A DNA stretch of 64,000 nt from Limimaricola cinnabarinus (GTDB lineage: Bacteria > Pseudomonadota > Alphaproteobacteria > Rhodobacterales > Rhodobacteraceae): contig NZ_KZ304952.1 of NCBI RefSeq assembly GCF_002723615.1, forward strand, positions 218,910 through 282,909. The letters are read 5' to 3'. The first letter of the stretch is position 1, and each line of letters starts with the position of its first letter. Under the pieces are notes generated by a model that did not search any database, was not told the DNA's origin, and saw only the letters and a program-made list of their open reading frames with translations. Both the position numbers and the translations under genes were made by a program. Positions 1 to 9,055 of this stretch are shown one piece after another.

Positions 1-555
1 CAGCGACACCGCCATGACGATGCCCGGCACGAAGCCCGCCGCGAAGAGCTGGCCGATCGAGGTGCCCGCGACCACGCCGTAGATCACCATCGGCAGCGAG
101 GGCGGGATGATCGGCCCGATCGTCGATGAGGCGGCCGTCACCCCCACGGCGAAGCCCGGATCGTATTTCGCGTCGCGCATCGCCTTGATCTCGATCGCGC
201 CGAGCCCGCCCGCATCGGCCACCGCGGCACCCGACATGCCGGCGAAGATGACCGAGGCGCCGACATTCACATGACCCAGCCCGCCGCGCATCCAGCCCAC
301 CAGCGCCAGCGCGAAATTGAAGATCCGCTCGGTGATCCCGGCGGTGTTCATCAGGTTGCCCGCGAGGATGAAGAAGGGCACCGCCAGCAGCGGGAAGCTG
401 TCGACCCCGTTGATCATCCGGTGCGCCACCACCATCGGTGGCGGCATGCCGCTGGCGAGGATGAAGACCAGCGAGGAGCCCGCAAGCGCGATCGCCACCG
501 GCACGCCGAAGAGCAGCAGCGCGAAGAGGATGGTGAAGAGAATGGCAATGTCCAC
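1..555 (-). CDS. dctM: TRAP transporter large permease DctM, C-terminus outside window
   Basis: Large membrane subunit of a tripartite ATP-independent periplasmic (TRAP) transporter, which forms the ion-coupled transport channel. The GTG start at 555 has an AGGAG Shine-Dalgarno about 8 bases upstream and reads VDIAILFTILFALLLFGVPV, the hydrophobic opening typical of DctM. The frame stays open to the window edge (185 codons of roughly 430). It lies 11 bases downstream of dctQ on the same strand and is probably the last gene of the operon. The substrate cannot be read from this fragment. Confidence 0.93.
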   Translation of the reverse strand, partial: MDIAILFTILFALLLFGVPVAIALAGSSLVFILASGMPPPMVVAHRMINGVDSFPLLAVPFFILAGNLMNTAGITERIFNFALALVGWMRGGLGHVNVGASVIFAGMSGAAVADAGGLGAIEIKAMRDAKYDPGFAVGVTAASSTIGPIIPPSLPMVIYGVVAGTSIGQLFAAGFVPGIVMAVSL

Positions 556-566
556 GTCGGGCGCTC

Positions 567-1142
567 CTAGTCCATCGCGCGCACGGCATCCGCGTGCTGT
601 TCGGGGTCGATGAGTTTGCTGGTGCCATGGCGCAGATGCAGCCAGGCGTTGCGGATGGCATAGAGGGCCATCGCGGCGAAGCAGGCGGCGACGAACCAGT
701 AGACCACCGATTTGGGCACGTCGATCGAGACCATCATCTGCCGGGTCCGGCCCGCGAGCTGGCCCGAAAGATAGGCCAGAGTGGCGTAGAAGGAGATCGA
801 GACGAGGTCGATCAGCGCCTGCGCGATCCGGCGCAAGGGGCGCGGCACCCAGCGATAGAGGAACTCGACCGCGATATGCGCGCTCTTGCGCACCGCCATG
901 ACCGAGCCGGTGAAGGTCACCGCGATCAGCAGGAACCGCGCGATCTCCTCGGTCCAGCCGAGCGAGTCGTTGAGCACGTAGCGGGTGAAGAACTGCAGGA
1001 AGACCACGAAGGCGAGCGCCCAGAAGATCACCATGACCAGCGCGTCGTCCCATCGCAGGTCCGACAGGTCGATCTCCTCTTCCTCGAGATGCAGCGCCGG
1101 GTGGATTTCTTCCGGCTCGGGATGTGTTTCGGCTGGCTTCAT
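567..1142 (-). CDS. dctQ: TRAP transporter small permease DctQ
   Basis: Small membrane subunit (191 aa) of the TRAP transporter. After a charged N-terminus of about 30 residues there are four predicted membrane segments, including LVMVIFWALAFVVFLQFF and FLLIAVTFTGSVMAV, with the family motif RYVLNDSLGWTEE between the first two. It sits between dctP and dctM in the usual P-Q-M order. The N-terminal acidic extension is somewhat long for the family. Confidence 0.93.
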   Translation of the reverse strand: MKPAETHPEPEEIHPALHLEEEEIDLSDLRWDDALVMVIFWALAFVVFLQFFTRYVLNDSLGWTEEIARFLLIAVTFTGSVMAVRKSAHIAVEFLYRWVPRPLRRIAQALIDLVSISFYATLAYLSGQLAGRTRQMMVSIDVPKSVVYWFVAACFAAMALYAIRNAWLHLRHGTSKLIDPEQHADAVRAMD

Positions 1143-1227
1143 GGTCAGGCGTCCCCGGGGGCGTGAGGACCGGCCCCGCCTCGGGGGCCGGTCGGTCAGG
1201 TCATGCGGCGCGAACGGATCGCGCGGC

Positions 1228-2229
1228 TCAGCCGTCCTGGCCGATGGCCTGCAGCCGGTCGTAGGTTTGCTGGTCCCAGGTCGCCATGTCGCCCATGTGC
1301 ATGGCCTTCACCGCCTCGATGAAGGGGCCGCGATCCACCTCGTTGACGGTGACGCCCTGCTCGCCGAACCATTCCACCAGCTCGGCCTCCTGATCGCGGA
1401 TCGCCTCGGTGGCGCAGGCGGCGGCGTTGTCGATGGCGGTCGAGAGCGCCTCCCGGTCGGCCTCGTCCATGCTGCTCCAGGTCGGGCCGCCGACGATGGT
1501 CAGCAGCGCGTCGGTGATGTGGCCGGTGAGGTTGATGTCCGACTGCACCTCGTAGAACTTCTTGGCCTGGATCGTCGGCAGCGGGTTTTCCTGCGCGTCG
1601 ACCGTGCCCTGCTGCAGCGCGAGATAGACCTCGGCAAAGGCGATCGGCGTCGGGTTGGCGCCGACGGCTTCGGGAAACATCATGTAGAGCGGCGCGTTCG
1701 GCACGCGGATCTTGAGCCCGTCCATGTCGCCGGGCGCGGTGACCGGCTTGTTCGAGGTCACGTGGCGGTTGCCGTAATAGGTCAGCGCCTCGATCTGGTT
1801 GCCGGTCGCATCGGCGTAGCCCTGGCTCAGCTCCTCGAACAGGTCCGAATTGCGGAAGGCGTCCCAATGCGCGTAGTCGCGGAACATGTAGGGCGCGCCA
1901 CCGATGGCGATGGGGCCGTAGGCGCGGCCGGCGAAGAGCTGGCCGGTATAGATGATGTCGACGGTGCCGAGGCTCAGGCCCTCGTTGATGTCGACCTCCT
2001 TGCCCAGCGAGGAGGCCGGGAAGACCTCGATGCCGTAGCGGCCCTCGGTCGCGGCGACCAGATCCTCATGCGCGTCGACGGCGCAGCTGTGATAGGCCTC
2101 GCTCGCCTCGTAGACATGGGCCCATTTCAGCATGCGCTCGGCATCCTGCGCCATGGCCGGTGCGGCGGCGGCGAGTGCCGCGGCCGCGGTGGTGGCCAGC
2201 GCGATCGTCTGGGTCAGCTTCGGTGTCAT
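1228..2229 (-). CDS. dctP: TRAP transporter periplasmic substrate-binding protein DctP
   Basis: Periplasmic solute receptor (333 aa) of the TRAP system. It has a Sec signal peptide (about residues 1-27, cleavage after AMA) and DctP-family motifs: GLKIRVPNAPLYMMF with the Arg that usually pairs with the substrate carboxylate, then AEVYLALQQGTVDAQENPL. A GGGAGGA ribosome site lies 7 bases before the ATG. It starts 36 bases after the regulator/dehydrogenase fusion, so the four genes very likely form one transcript. A carboxylate such as a sugar acid or 2-oxo/hydroxy acid is the expected ligand; which one is unknown. Confidence 0.93.
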   Translation of the reverse strand: MTPKLTQTIALATTAAAALAAAAPAMAQDAERMLKWAHVYEASEAYHSCAVDAHEDLVAATEGRYGIEVFPASSLGKEVDINEGLSLGTVDIIYTGQLFAGRAYGPIAIGGAPYMFRDYAHWDAFRNSDLFEELSQGYADATGNQIEALTYYGNRHVTSNKPVTAPGDMDGLKIRVPNAPLYMMFPEAVGANPTPIAFAEVYLALQQGTVDAQENPLPTIQAKKFYEVQSDINLTGHITDALLTIVGGPTWSSMDEADREALSTAIDNAAACATEAIRDQEAELVEWFGEQGVTVNEVDRGPFIEAVKAMHMGDMATWDQQTYDRLQAIGQDG

Positions 2230-2265
2230 CGGTCTTCCTCCCTGGTTGATGTCTGACGTGGCCCG

Positions 2266-4038
2266 TCACCGCCCTCCCGAACGGTGGACGAGCGGCGCGA
2301 TCCCCTGCTCTTCGGCAAAGCGGTCCAGCGCCTCGACCGCGCTTCGGTCGAGCGTCATGCCCTGTTCGCGCCGCCGTTCGGCCTCGGCCCATTCGCGCGC
2401 GCCCGGCGCCATGACGCTCTCCCCCGGCGCAGCCGGCGAGGCGGCGATGGCGGCGAGGTAGCGGCGGACGACCCCTTCGAAGGCGGCGCGGCCGCCGAAG
2501 GCCTCGGGGTCGAGCGCCATGACGAAGGCGCCGAGCCTGCGCGGCGTCGCCATGTCGTCGCTGATCATCGGCGGCAGCTCGAAGCTGAGCGGCGCATCGG
2601 AAAAGGCGGTCGAGAAGATCTCGGCCAGCCCCGCGAGCCCCGCGCCCTTGTAGCCGAAGAGCGCGCCGCCAAGAGGGGCCAGCATCTCGACGACCGAAGG
2701 ATCGGTGACGTTGACGCCCCGACCGTCCGAGGCCACGTCCTCGGGCAGCGACGCGCCCAAGCTGCGGTTGAGCTGCACGCGGTTGAAGGGAATGGCGCTC
2801 GTCGCCATGTCGAGCAGCCAGGGCCGCTCCCCCTCCCCCGCCGGGGCCGCGGCGGCGATCGGGTTGGTGCCGTGAAACCGCGCCGCGCCGCCATGCAGCC
2901 GCACGAAGCTGTCGGAATTGCAAAAGGCGAGCCCCATCATGCCGTGGCGCGCGATCTCCAGCGCATAGGCCCCGGCGGCCCCGAAATGCGATGAGCCGCG
3001 GATCGCCACCGCCGCCAGCCCATGCACGCGCGCCAGCTCCAGCGCCCGCTCCACCGCCGCGTAGCCCGCCCGCGCGCCATGGGCGTCATCGGCGTCGAGC
3101 ACGCAGGCGCCGCCTGTTTCGCGCGCGAAACATAGCTTCGGCGCCTTGTTGAGCCGCCCCTCGGCGAGGCCATGCAGGTAATGCGGCAAGAGCCGGAAGC
3201 CATGCGTGTCCACCCCGTGGGCCGAGGCGTGCAGGAGGGCCCGGGTCACCGCCTCCACCGTCGGCGCATCCGCCCCCACCGCCGTCAGCGCCGCGCGCGA
3301 AAACCGCTCCATCTCCCCGAGCGCGACCCGCACCGGCGCCAGCGCCGCCTGTTTCCCCGGCTCCGCCTCGGCGGCGATCCGGGCGAGATAGGCCTCGATC
3401 GTGTCGCCGATATGAGAGGACAGAAGCGCGACCGCCGCCTCGCCCCGCCCCGCCGCCACGGCCCTGGCGATGGTGACATGTTCCCCGAGGGATTTGCGGT
3501 TCAGCGTCTCGTCGAGCGACAGGCGGTTGCGCAGGGCCTGCACCCGGAAGGACAGCCTGCGGAAATTGTCGCGCAGGAAGCTGTTGCCGCAATGGGCGAA
3601 AATCGCGTCGTGAAAATCGTGGTCGAGTAGCTTGTAGCTGTCGGAATCTCCGCGCGACAGCGCCTCCTGCATCCGGGCCGTGATGTCGTCGAGCGCCGAT
3701 TGCAGCGGCGCGGGATTGCGCTCGATCGCCATCCGCACCGCCTGCAGCTCCAGCATCAGGCGCAGCTCGCCCAGCTCGGCGATCTCCTCCGCCCCCATCG
3801 TGAAGACCCGCGCGCTGCGGCCCGAGGCCATCTCGACCAGCCCCTCGCGTTCGAGTTGCAAAAGCGCCTCGCGGATCGGGCTCTTGCTCATCTTCAGCAG
3901 GCCGACCAGCTCCGCTTCGGGCAGCTTGCGCCCCAGCGGAAACTCTCCCCCCACGATCCGCTCGCGGATCGCCTCGCGCGCCTGCTCCGACAGCTTCTGC
4001 CGGTCCAGCCCCATGCCTGCCCCGATGTTGTCCGACAT
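2266..4038 (-). CDS. GntR/FCD regulator fused to Ldh2/YlbC-type oxidoreductase
   Basis: Single 590-residue reading frame with two complete modules. Residues of about 10-75 form a GntR winged helix (LPEAELVGLLKMSKSPIREA, then LEREGLVE). Residues of about 80-215 form an FCD ligand domain with conserved DHDFH and HVTIARAVAAG. From about 235 to the end lies a malate/L-lactate/sulfolactate dehydrogenase (Ldh2, includes YiaK and AllD) with GVDTHG carrying the usual catalytic His, SSHFG, NPIAAAAP and MATSAIP. The start at 4038 (MSDNIG) has GGAGG before it; a longer ATG at 4086 has none. It leads the TRAP operon. In YiaK/YiaMNO systems the dehydrogenase and TRAP genes are separate, so a fused regulator is odd. 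I read no frameshift joining two genes, but a sequencing artefact cannot be excluded. Confidence 0.88.
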   Translation of the reverse strand: MSDNIGAGMGLDRQKLSEQAREAIRERIVGGEFPLGRKLPEAELVGLLKMSKSPIREALLQLEREGLVEMASGRSARVFTMGAEEIAELGELRLMLELQAVRMAIERNPAPLQSALDDITARMQEALSRGDSDSYKLLDHDFHDAIFAHCGNSFLRDNFRRLSFRVQALRNRLSLDETLNRKSLGEHVTIARAVAAGRGEAAVALLSSHIGDTIEAYLARIAAEAEPGKQAALAPVRVALGEMERFSRAALTAVGADAPTVEAVTRALLHASAHGVDTHGFRLLPHYLHGLAEGRLNKAPKLCFARETGGACVLDADDAHGARAGYAAVERALELARVHGLAAVAIRGSSHFGAAGAYALEIARHGMMGLAFCNSDSFVRLHGGAARFHGTNPIAAAAPAGEGERPWLLDMATSAIPFNRVQLNRSLGASLPEDVASDGRGVNVTDPSVVEMLAPLGGALFGYKGAGLAGLAEIFSTAFSDAPLSFELPPMISDDMATPRRLGAFVMALDPEAFGGRAAFEGVVRRYLAAIAASPAAPGESVMAPGAREWAEAERRREQGMTLDRSAVEALDRFAEEQGIAPLVHRSGGR

Positions 4039-4054
4039 CGCGCATCCTCCCCAT

Positions 4055-4080
4055 GAAAACGGTATACGATATATCAAACA
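4055..4080 (-). promoter_or_regulatory. Probable GntR-type operator/promoter of TRAP operon
   Basis: A conspicuous AT-rich island sits 20-40 bases upstream of the fusion gene and contains GGTATACGATATATC, with the perfect palindrome GTATAC at 4062-4067. FCD-type GntR regulators often bind short TATAC-centred palindromes, so autoregulation of the operon by the fused regulator is a reasonable inference. No experimental box is known to me for this protein. Confidence 0.4.
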
Positions 4081-4301
4081 ACACAAGATTGCATGTGAGG
4101 CGCGTTGCAGATTCCTTTTTCGGGGCGGCGCGGCACGGATGGGAGCCCTCCTGCCCCCGTGCAGGAATGCTCCTGCGAAGGGTTTCTTGGTCGGCTGCGC
4201 TCCCGCAGGCAGCCGCCATTTGGCTGATGGAGCCTTGATGGGCTTTGCCCCAAGGCCCGCCGCCCGTGTTAGGCTGGGGCCTCCATGCGAAAGGCGGGAT
4301 C

Positions 4302-4712
4302 ATGGCAGGGCTGCGGGGCTGGCTGGATCGGATTTCGGATGACGGGGCGCGCCGGGCCTTCGGCGCCCGGCTCGAAACCGGCGTGAGCGAGGCCTTTACC
4401 GTGCTGCGCTGGGCCCTGCTCGTCGGGCTGGCGCGGCTGGCGGCGATGGAAACCGGGCTTTGGGGCTTCAGGGCGCTGCACTGGGCGCTCTCCGCCCTGC
4501 TCTTTGCCTATCTCGCCTCGATCTTCCTGCTGCGCCCCGAGATCGCGATCTTCGCCAATACCGACACGCGCCGCAAACGGCTGATCCAGACGGCGGTGAA
4601 CCATGCGGTCTGCATGGCGGCCTTCATGGCGGCGATGATCGGCATCGACGCGCTGGCGGACGCCGCGGCCGAGATGCGCTTTGTCGAACGTCTCGGCCAC
4701 GGCGCGGATTGA
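4302..4712 (+). CDS. Small membrane protein, function unknown
   Basis: 136-residue protein beginning MAGLRGWLDRISDDGARR, preceded by AAAGGCGGG as ribosome site (an in-frame ATG at 4245 lacks one). It has an amphipathic N-terminus, then hydrophobic segments around residues 32-47, 55-75 and 98-120. The last two are separated by a polar stretch with the basic run TRRKR. I do not recognise the family. It is divergent from the TRAP operon and convergent with the following minus-strand gene. Confidence 0.65.
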   Translation: MAGLRGWLDRISDDGARRAFGARLETGVSEAFTVLRWALLVGLARLAAMETGLWGFRALHWALSALLFAYLASIFLLRPEIAIFANTDTRRKRLIQTAVNHAVCMAAFMAAMIGIDALADAAAEMRFVERLGHGAD

Positions 4713-4725
4713 AACCTCTCGGGCC

Positions 4726-5226
4726 TCAGTCGGCGAGGGTCAGCCGCGCCAGCTGCCAGATGCTGCGCGCCTCGATCTCCTCGGTCCGGTAGGCTTCGTC
4801 GCTGTCATAGGGGTAGATGATCCAGTAGGGCCCCATCATGTCCGCATCGAGCGGCGCGCCATCCATCTCGTAGGCGACGATCGGGCCGCCCGGCACCGCG
4901 TCGCTCACCGGGATCTCGACCGAGTAGCCGTCGCGCGCCATGGCATGGATCACCGTGCCCTCCTCACCCAGATCCGCAAGAAGATCGCTCAGCGCGACGC
5001 CGGTGAAACGGGTCACGCCATCGGTCCAGACGGTGCTGGTCTCGATCTCGGTGACCGGCATGGCCTTCAGCGCATCCAGATCGAACGCGACGGGCGCCGC
5101 CGCGCCCGGGGCCTCCAGCGTCAGAAGGCCCACCTCTCCGGGCGCTTCCTGCGCTTCCTGCGCGAGCAGCGGGCTCGACATGGCGAGCGACAGGCAGAGG
5201 GCATTGAACAAGGACGATCTGAGCAT
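4726..5226 (-). CDS. Exported sulfite-oxidase-fold (Moco-domain-like) protein
   Basis: 166 aa with a signal peptide (about residues 1-22, cleavage near LLAQ) followed by a compact version of the oxidoreductase molybdopterin-binding fold: DLDALKAMPV, TRFTGVALSDLL, GYSVEIPVSD and MGPYWIIYPYD. Similar stand-alone domains occur in Rhodobacterales next to signalling or cell-wall genes. The mature part contains no cysteine, so the Cys that ligates Mo in true sulfite oxidases is absent; a catalytic Moco role is doubtful. The start at 5226 has AAAGG upstream. It is divergent from the MltF-like gene, 258 bases away. Confidence 0.75.
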   Translation of the reverse strand: MLRSSLFNALCLSLAMSSPLLAQEAQEAPGEVGLLTLEAPGAAAPVAFDLDALKAMPVTEIETSTVWTDGVTRFTGVALSDLLADLGEEGTVIHAMARDGYSVEIPVSDAVPGGPIVAYEMDGAPLDADMMGPYWIIYPYDSDEAYRTEEIEARSIWQLARLTLAD

Positions 5227-5484
5227 GGCGGGACCTTTCGATGTCGGGTTTCGCGCGCATTGAACACCCTTGGCGCGGCGCGCGCCAATCCCAAGCTGCG
5301 GGCGGGTGACAAGGAGTGCCCGAGGCGTGTCCTGCGGGTGTCTCATGGCCACCTCGCGGCGCGTGGGCGATCCGCCGCGGGCGCGAAGGGTTATCGGGAA
5401 ATTCCCCCCGGTTCGGAGCCAGACCGGACCCGCCGCGTTGACCTCCCTCATCGTGCCCACCGATTGCTACCGTGGAGGACTGAC

Positions 5485-7002
5485 ATGCGGCCTGCTTGCG
5501 CTTTCAGCCTGATCGCCACCATCCTGCTCGTGCCGAGCGGCGCTCTCGAGGCCCGGGAGGCCGAGCGGGCGCAGGGGCTTGATGCCCTGGCCGAAGAGCT
5601 GCTCGCCCAGGGCGACGGAGAGGTGCTGGTCGACGCGATCCTTGCCCCCGAGACCGGGGGTCTGCCCGAAATGCGCGATCGCGGCTATCTTCGCATGGCC
5701 GTGCCGCCCGACCCCCTGATGATCGCGTTCGACGGCGAGAACGCGGTCGGCGTCGCGATCGAGATCACGCGGGAGCTGGAGCTGTACCTCGCCGCCCAGG
5801 AAGGCGCGTCGCGCACCCCCACCGTGGTCGTGCCGACGCCCATGCCCCGGATCGAGATCATCCCGGGGCTCATCGACGGGCGCAGCGATTTCACGACCCT
5901 GACCGCCTCCCGCGCGGAGGAGATCGATGGGCTGAGCTACACCCAGCCGCTCATCGAGGATGTCAACGACGTGCCCGTCCTCGGCCCCGGTATCGACGGG
6001 GTGGAGACGCTGGAGGATCTGGCGGAAATTCCCCTTTATGTCGCGGAAGGCAGCCGCTACGCCGCCAATCTGCGCCGCCTCGACGAGAGGCTGGAGGCCG
6101 AGGGCGGACCCGAACTGGACCTGCGCTTCGTCGATGCCCGGCTCGATGACTACGACCTGATCGAGCTTGTCGAGATCGGGGTCATCCCGGCCACGGTCGC
6201 CAGCGATTTCAAGGCGCGGTTCTGGGCCACGGCCTATCCTTCGGTCGCCGTGCGCGAGGATATCGAGCTGAGCCCGGACGGGCGCATCGCCTGGGCGATG
6301 CGGGCCGAGAACCCGCAGCTTCGCGCCGCGCTCGACGGCTTCGTCGAGGTGGCCAAGCAGGGCACGCTGCTCGGCAATGTCGTGCTCGACCGCTACACCA
6401 GCTCGGCCGACTGGATCGAGAATCTCGGCACCGACACGGCGCAGCTGCGCATCGACGAGGTCGCCCCGGTGATCGAGCGCTATTCGGAGGAATACGACTT
6501 CGACCCCGATCTGGTGCTGGCCCAGGCCTATCAGGAATCGCGGCTCGACCAGGAGGCGCGAAGCCATGTCGGCGCCGTGGGCGTGATGCAGGTGATGCCC
6601 TCGACCGCGGCCGACCCAGTGGTCGACATTCCCGACATCTCGAGCCTCGATGCCAATGTGCATGCCGGGGTCCGCTACCTGCGCTGGCTGCGCGACACCT
6701 TCTTCGATGATCCCGAGATCACGCCGCTCGACCAGACGCTGCTGGCCTTCGCGGCCTACAATGCCGGGCCGGGCGGCGTGCAGCGCGCCCAGCGCCGGGC
6801 CGTGGAGATGGGGCTCGATCCGCAGGTCTGGTTCGAGAATGTCGAGATCGCGATCCAGTCGGCGGTCAGCCGCGAACCCGCGATCTACGTGCGCAACATC
6901 TTCAAGTACTACGTCTCCTATCGCCTGCTTGCCGATCTGGAGGCGGAAGCCGCGCTGGCGCGCGAAGAGTTCGAGACGCGCACGACCCAAGAGGCGCAAT
7001 GA
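5485..7002 (+). CDS. MltF-like lytic transglycosylase with SBP domain
   Basis: 505 aa exported protein that should cleave the glycan strands of peptidoglycan. Signal peptide at about 1-22. A periplasmic solute-binding-like domain (about 50-300) begins MRDRGYLRMAVPPD, and a C-terminal SLT domain (about 325-490) has AQAYQESRLDQEA (catalytic Glu), GAVGVMQVMPSTA and AFAAYNAGPGGV. This is the MltF architecture. The start at 5485 follows GTGGAGGACTGAC; the frame is open far upstream, but the signal peptide and ribosome site fix the start. It may pair functionally with the divergent Moco-fold protein; that is inference. Confidence 0.88.
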   Translation: MRPACAFSLIATILLVPSGALEAREAERAQGLDALAEELLAQGDGEVLVDAILAPETGGLPEMRDRGYLRMAVPPDPLMIAFDGENAVGVAIEITRELELYLAAQEGASRTPTVVVPTPMPRIEIIPGLIDGRSDFTTLTASRAEEIDGLSYTQPLIEDVNDVPVLGPGIDGVETLEDLAEIPLYVAEGSRYAANLRRLDERLEAEGGPELDLRFVDARLDDYDLIELVEIGVIPATVASDFKARFWATAYPSVAVREDIELSPDGRIAWAMRAENPQLRAALDGFVEVAKQGTLLGNVVLDRYTSSADWIENLGTDTAQLRIDEVAPVIERYSEEYDFDPDLVLAQAYQESRLDQEARSHVGAVGVMQVMPSTAADPVVDIPDISSLDANVHAGVRYLRWLRDTFFDDPEITPLDQTLLAFAAYNAGPGGVQRAQRRAVEMGLDPQVWFENVEIAIQSAVSREPAIYVRNIFKYYVSYRLLADLEAEAALAREEFETRTTQEAQ

Positions 7003-7099
7003 GGATCGTTCGCGCCGATGCGGCACCTTCCGGTCCGGTGACGCCCGGATGGTGGCCGGGGCTCGGGGCAAGCCTGCGTCACGGCCTGCCCCGCCGGGA

Positions 7100-7393
7100 T
7101 CAGTCCGGCGCGCCCTCGATGATCATGATGTTGGCGATGCCCGCCCCCTCGCGGTGGCGCTTGGCGGCCTGGTAGGTGTCTGAGTTGTAGCAGGCGAGCG
7201 CGGCCTCCATCGTGTCGAACTCGATCACCACGTTGCGCGGATGGCTCTCGCCCTCCAGCGCCTCGATCCTTCCGCCGCGCGCCAGCACCCGCGCGCCATG
7301 CTCGCGGAAGGCTTGCGTCGCCCCTTCGGCATAGAGCTTGTAGGGTTCGGGGTCGGTGACCGTCACATGGGCGATCCAGTAGGCCTTGGGCAT
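7100..7393 (-). CDS. DUF1330 family protein
   Basis: 97 aa, starting MPKAYWIAHVTVTDPEPYKL, a dimeric alpha/beta-barrel (ferredoxin-like) fold. Family hallmarks seen are GARVLARGG, the EALEGE strand and FDTMEAALACYNSDTYQ. Start chosen at 7393 with GGGAGAAGA upstream. DUF1330 proteins have no agreed biochemical role. It is the last gene of the pyrimidine-type cluster, separated from the permease gene by a strong hairpin, so it may be expressed less than or separately from the genes above. Confidence 0.9.
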   Translation of the reverse strand: MPKAYWIAHVTVTDPEPYKLYAEGATQAFREHGARVLARGGRIEALEGESHPRNVVIEFDTMEAALACYNSDTYQAAKRHREGAGIANIMIIEGAPD

Positions 7394-7419
7394 GTCGTCT
7401 TCTCCCGTGTGCGGACATG

Positions 7420-7452
7420 AAAGGGCCGGGGCGACCATCGCCGCCCCGGCCC
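7420..7452 (-). terminator. Hairpin after NCS1 permease gene
   Basis: Perfect 11-bp inverted repeat GGGCCGGGGCG / CGCCCCGGCCC (7423-7433 and 7442-7452) followed in the minus direction by TTTCAT. It sits between the permease and the DUF1330 gene and could terminate or attenuate. Confidence 0.55.
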
Positions 7453-7467
7453 GTCAGACGCATGGCG

Positions 7468-8958
<1,491 letters not shown>

Positions 8959-9021
8959 GTCTTGTCTCCTCCCTGTTATTGGTCTTGTGGCGCCCATCAT
9001 TCTCTTCCCCGGGCGCTAAAG

Positions 9022-9052
9022 AAAATGCCCCCGAAAGTCTCGGGGGCATTTC
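9022..9052 (-). terminator. Intrinsic terminator or attenuator after dihydropyrimidinase gene
   Basis: Hairpin AAATGCCCCCG - loop - CGGGGGCATTT at 9023-9051, followed on the minus strand by TTCTTTAG. The stem is perfect. Because the NCS1 gene follows on the same strand only about 65 bases later, this may lower permease expression rather than end the operon. Confidence 0.7.
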
Positions 9053-9055
9053 ATC

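Noticed and set aside
4681..5484. N-terminal extension of the MltF-like frame upstream of 5485
   Set aside because: Overlaps the Moco-fold gene antisense; signal peptide and GGAGG site fix the start at 5485.
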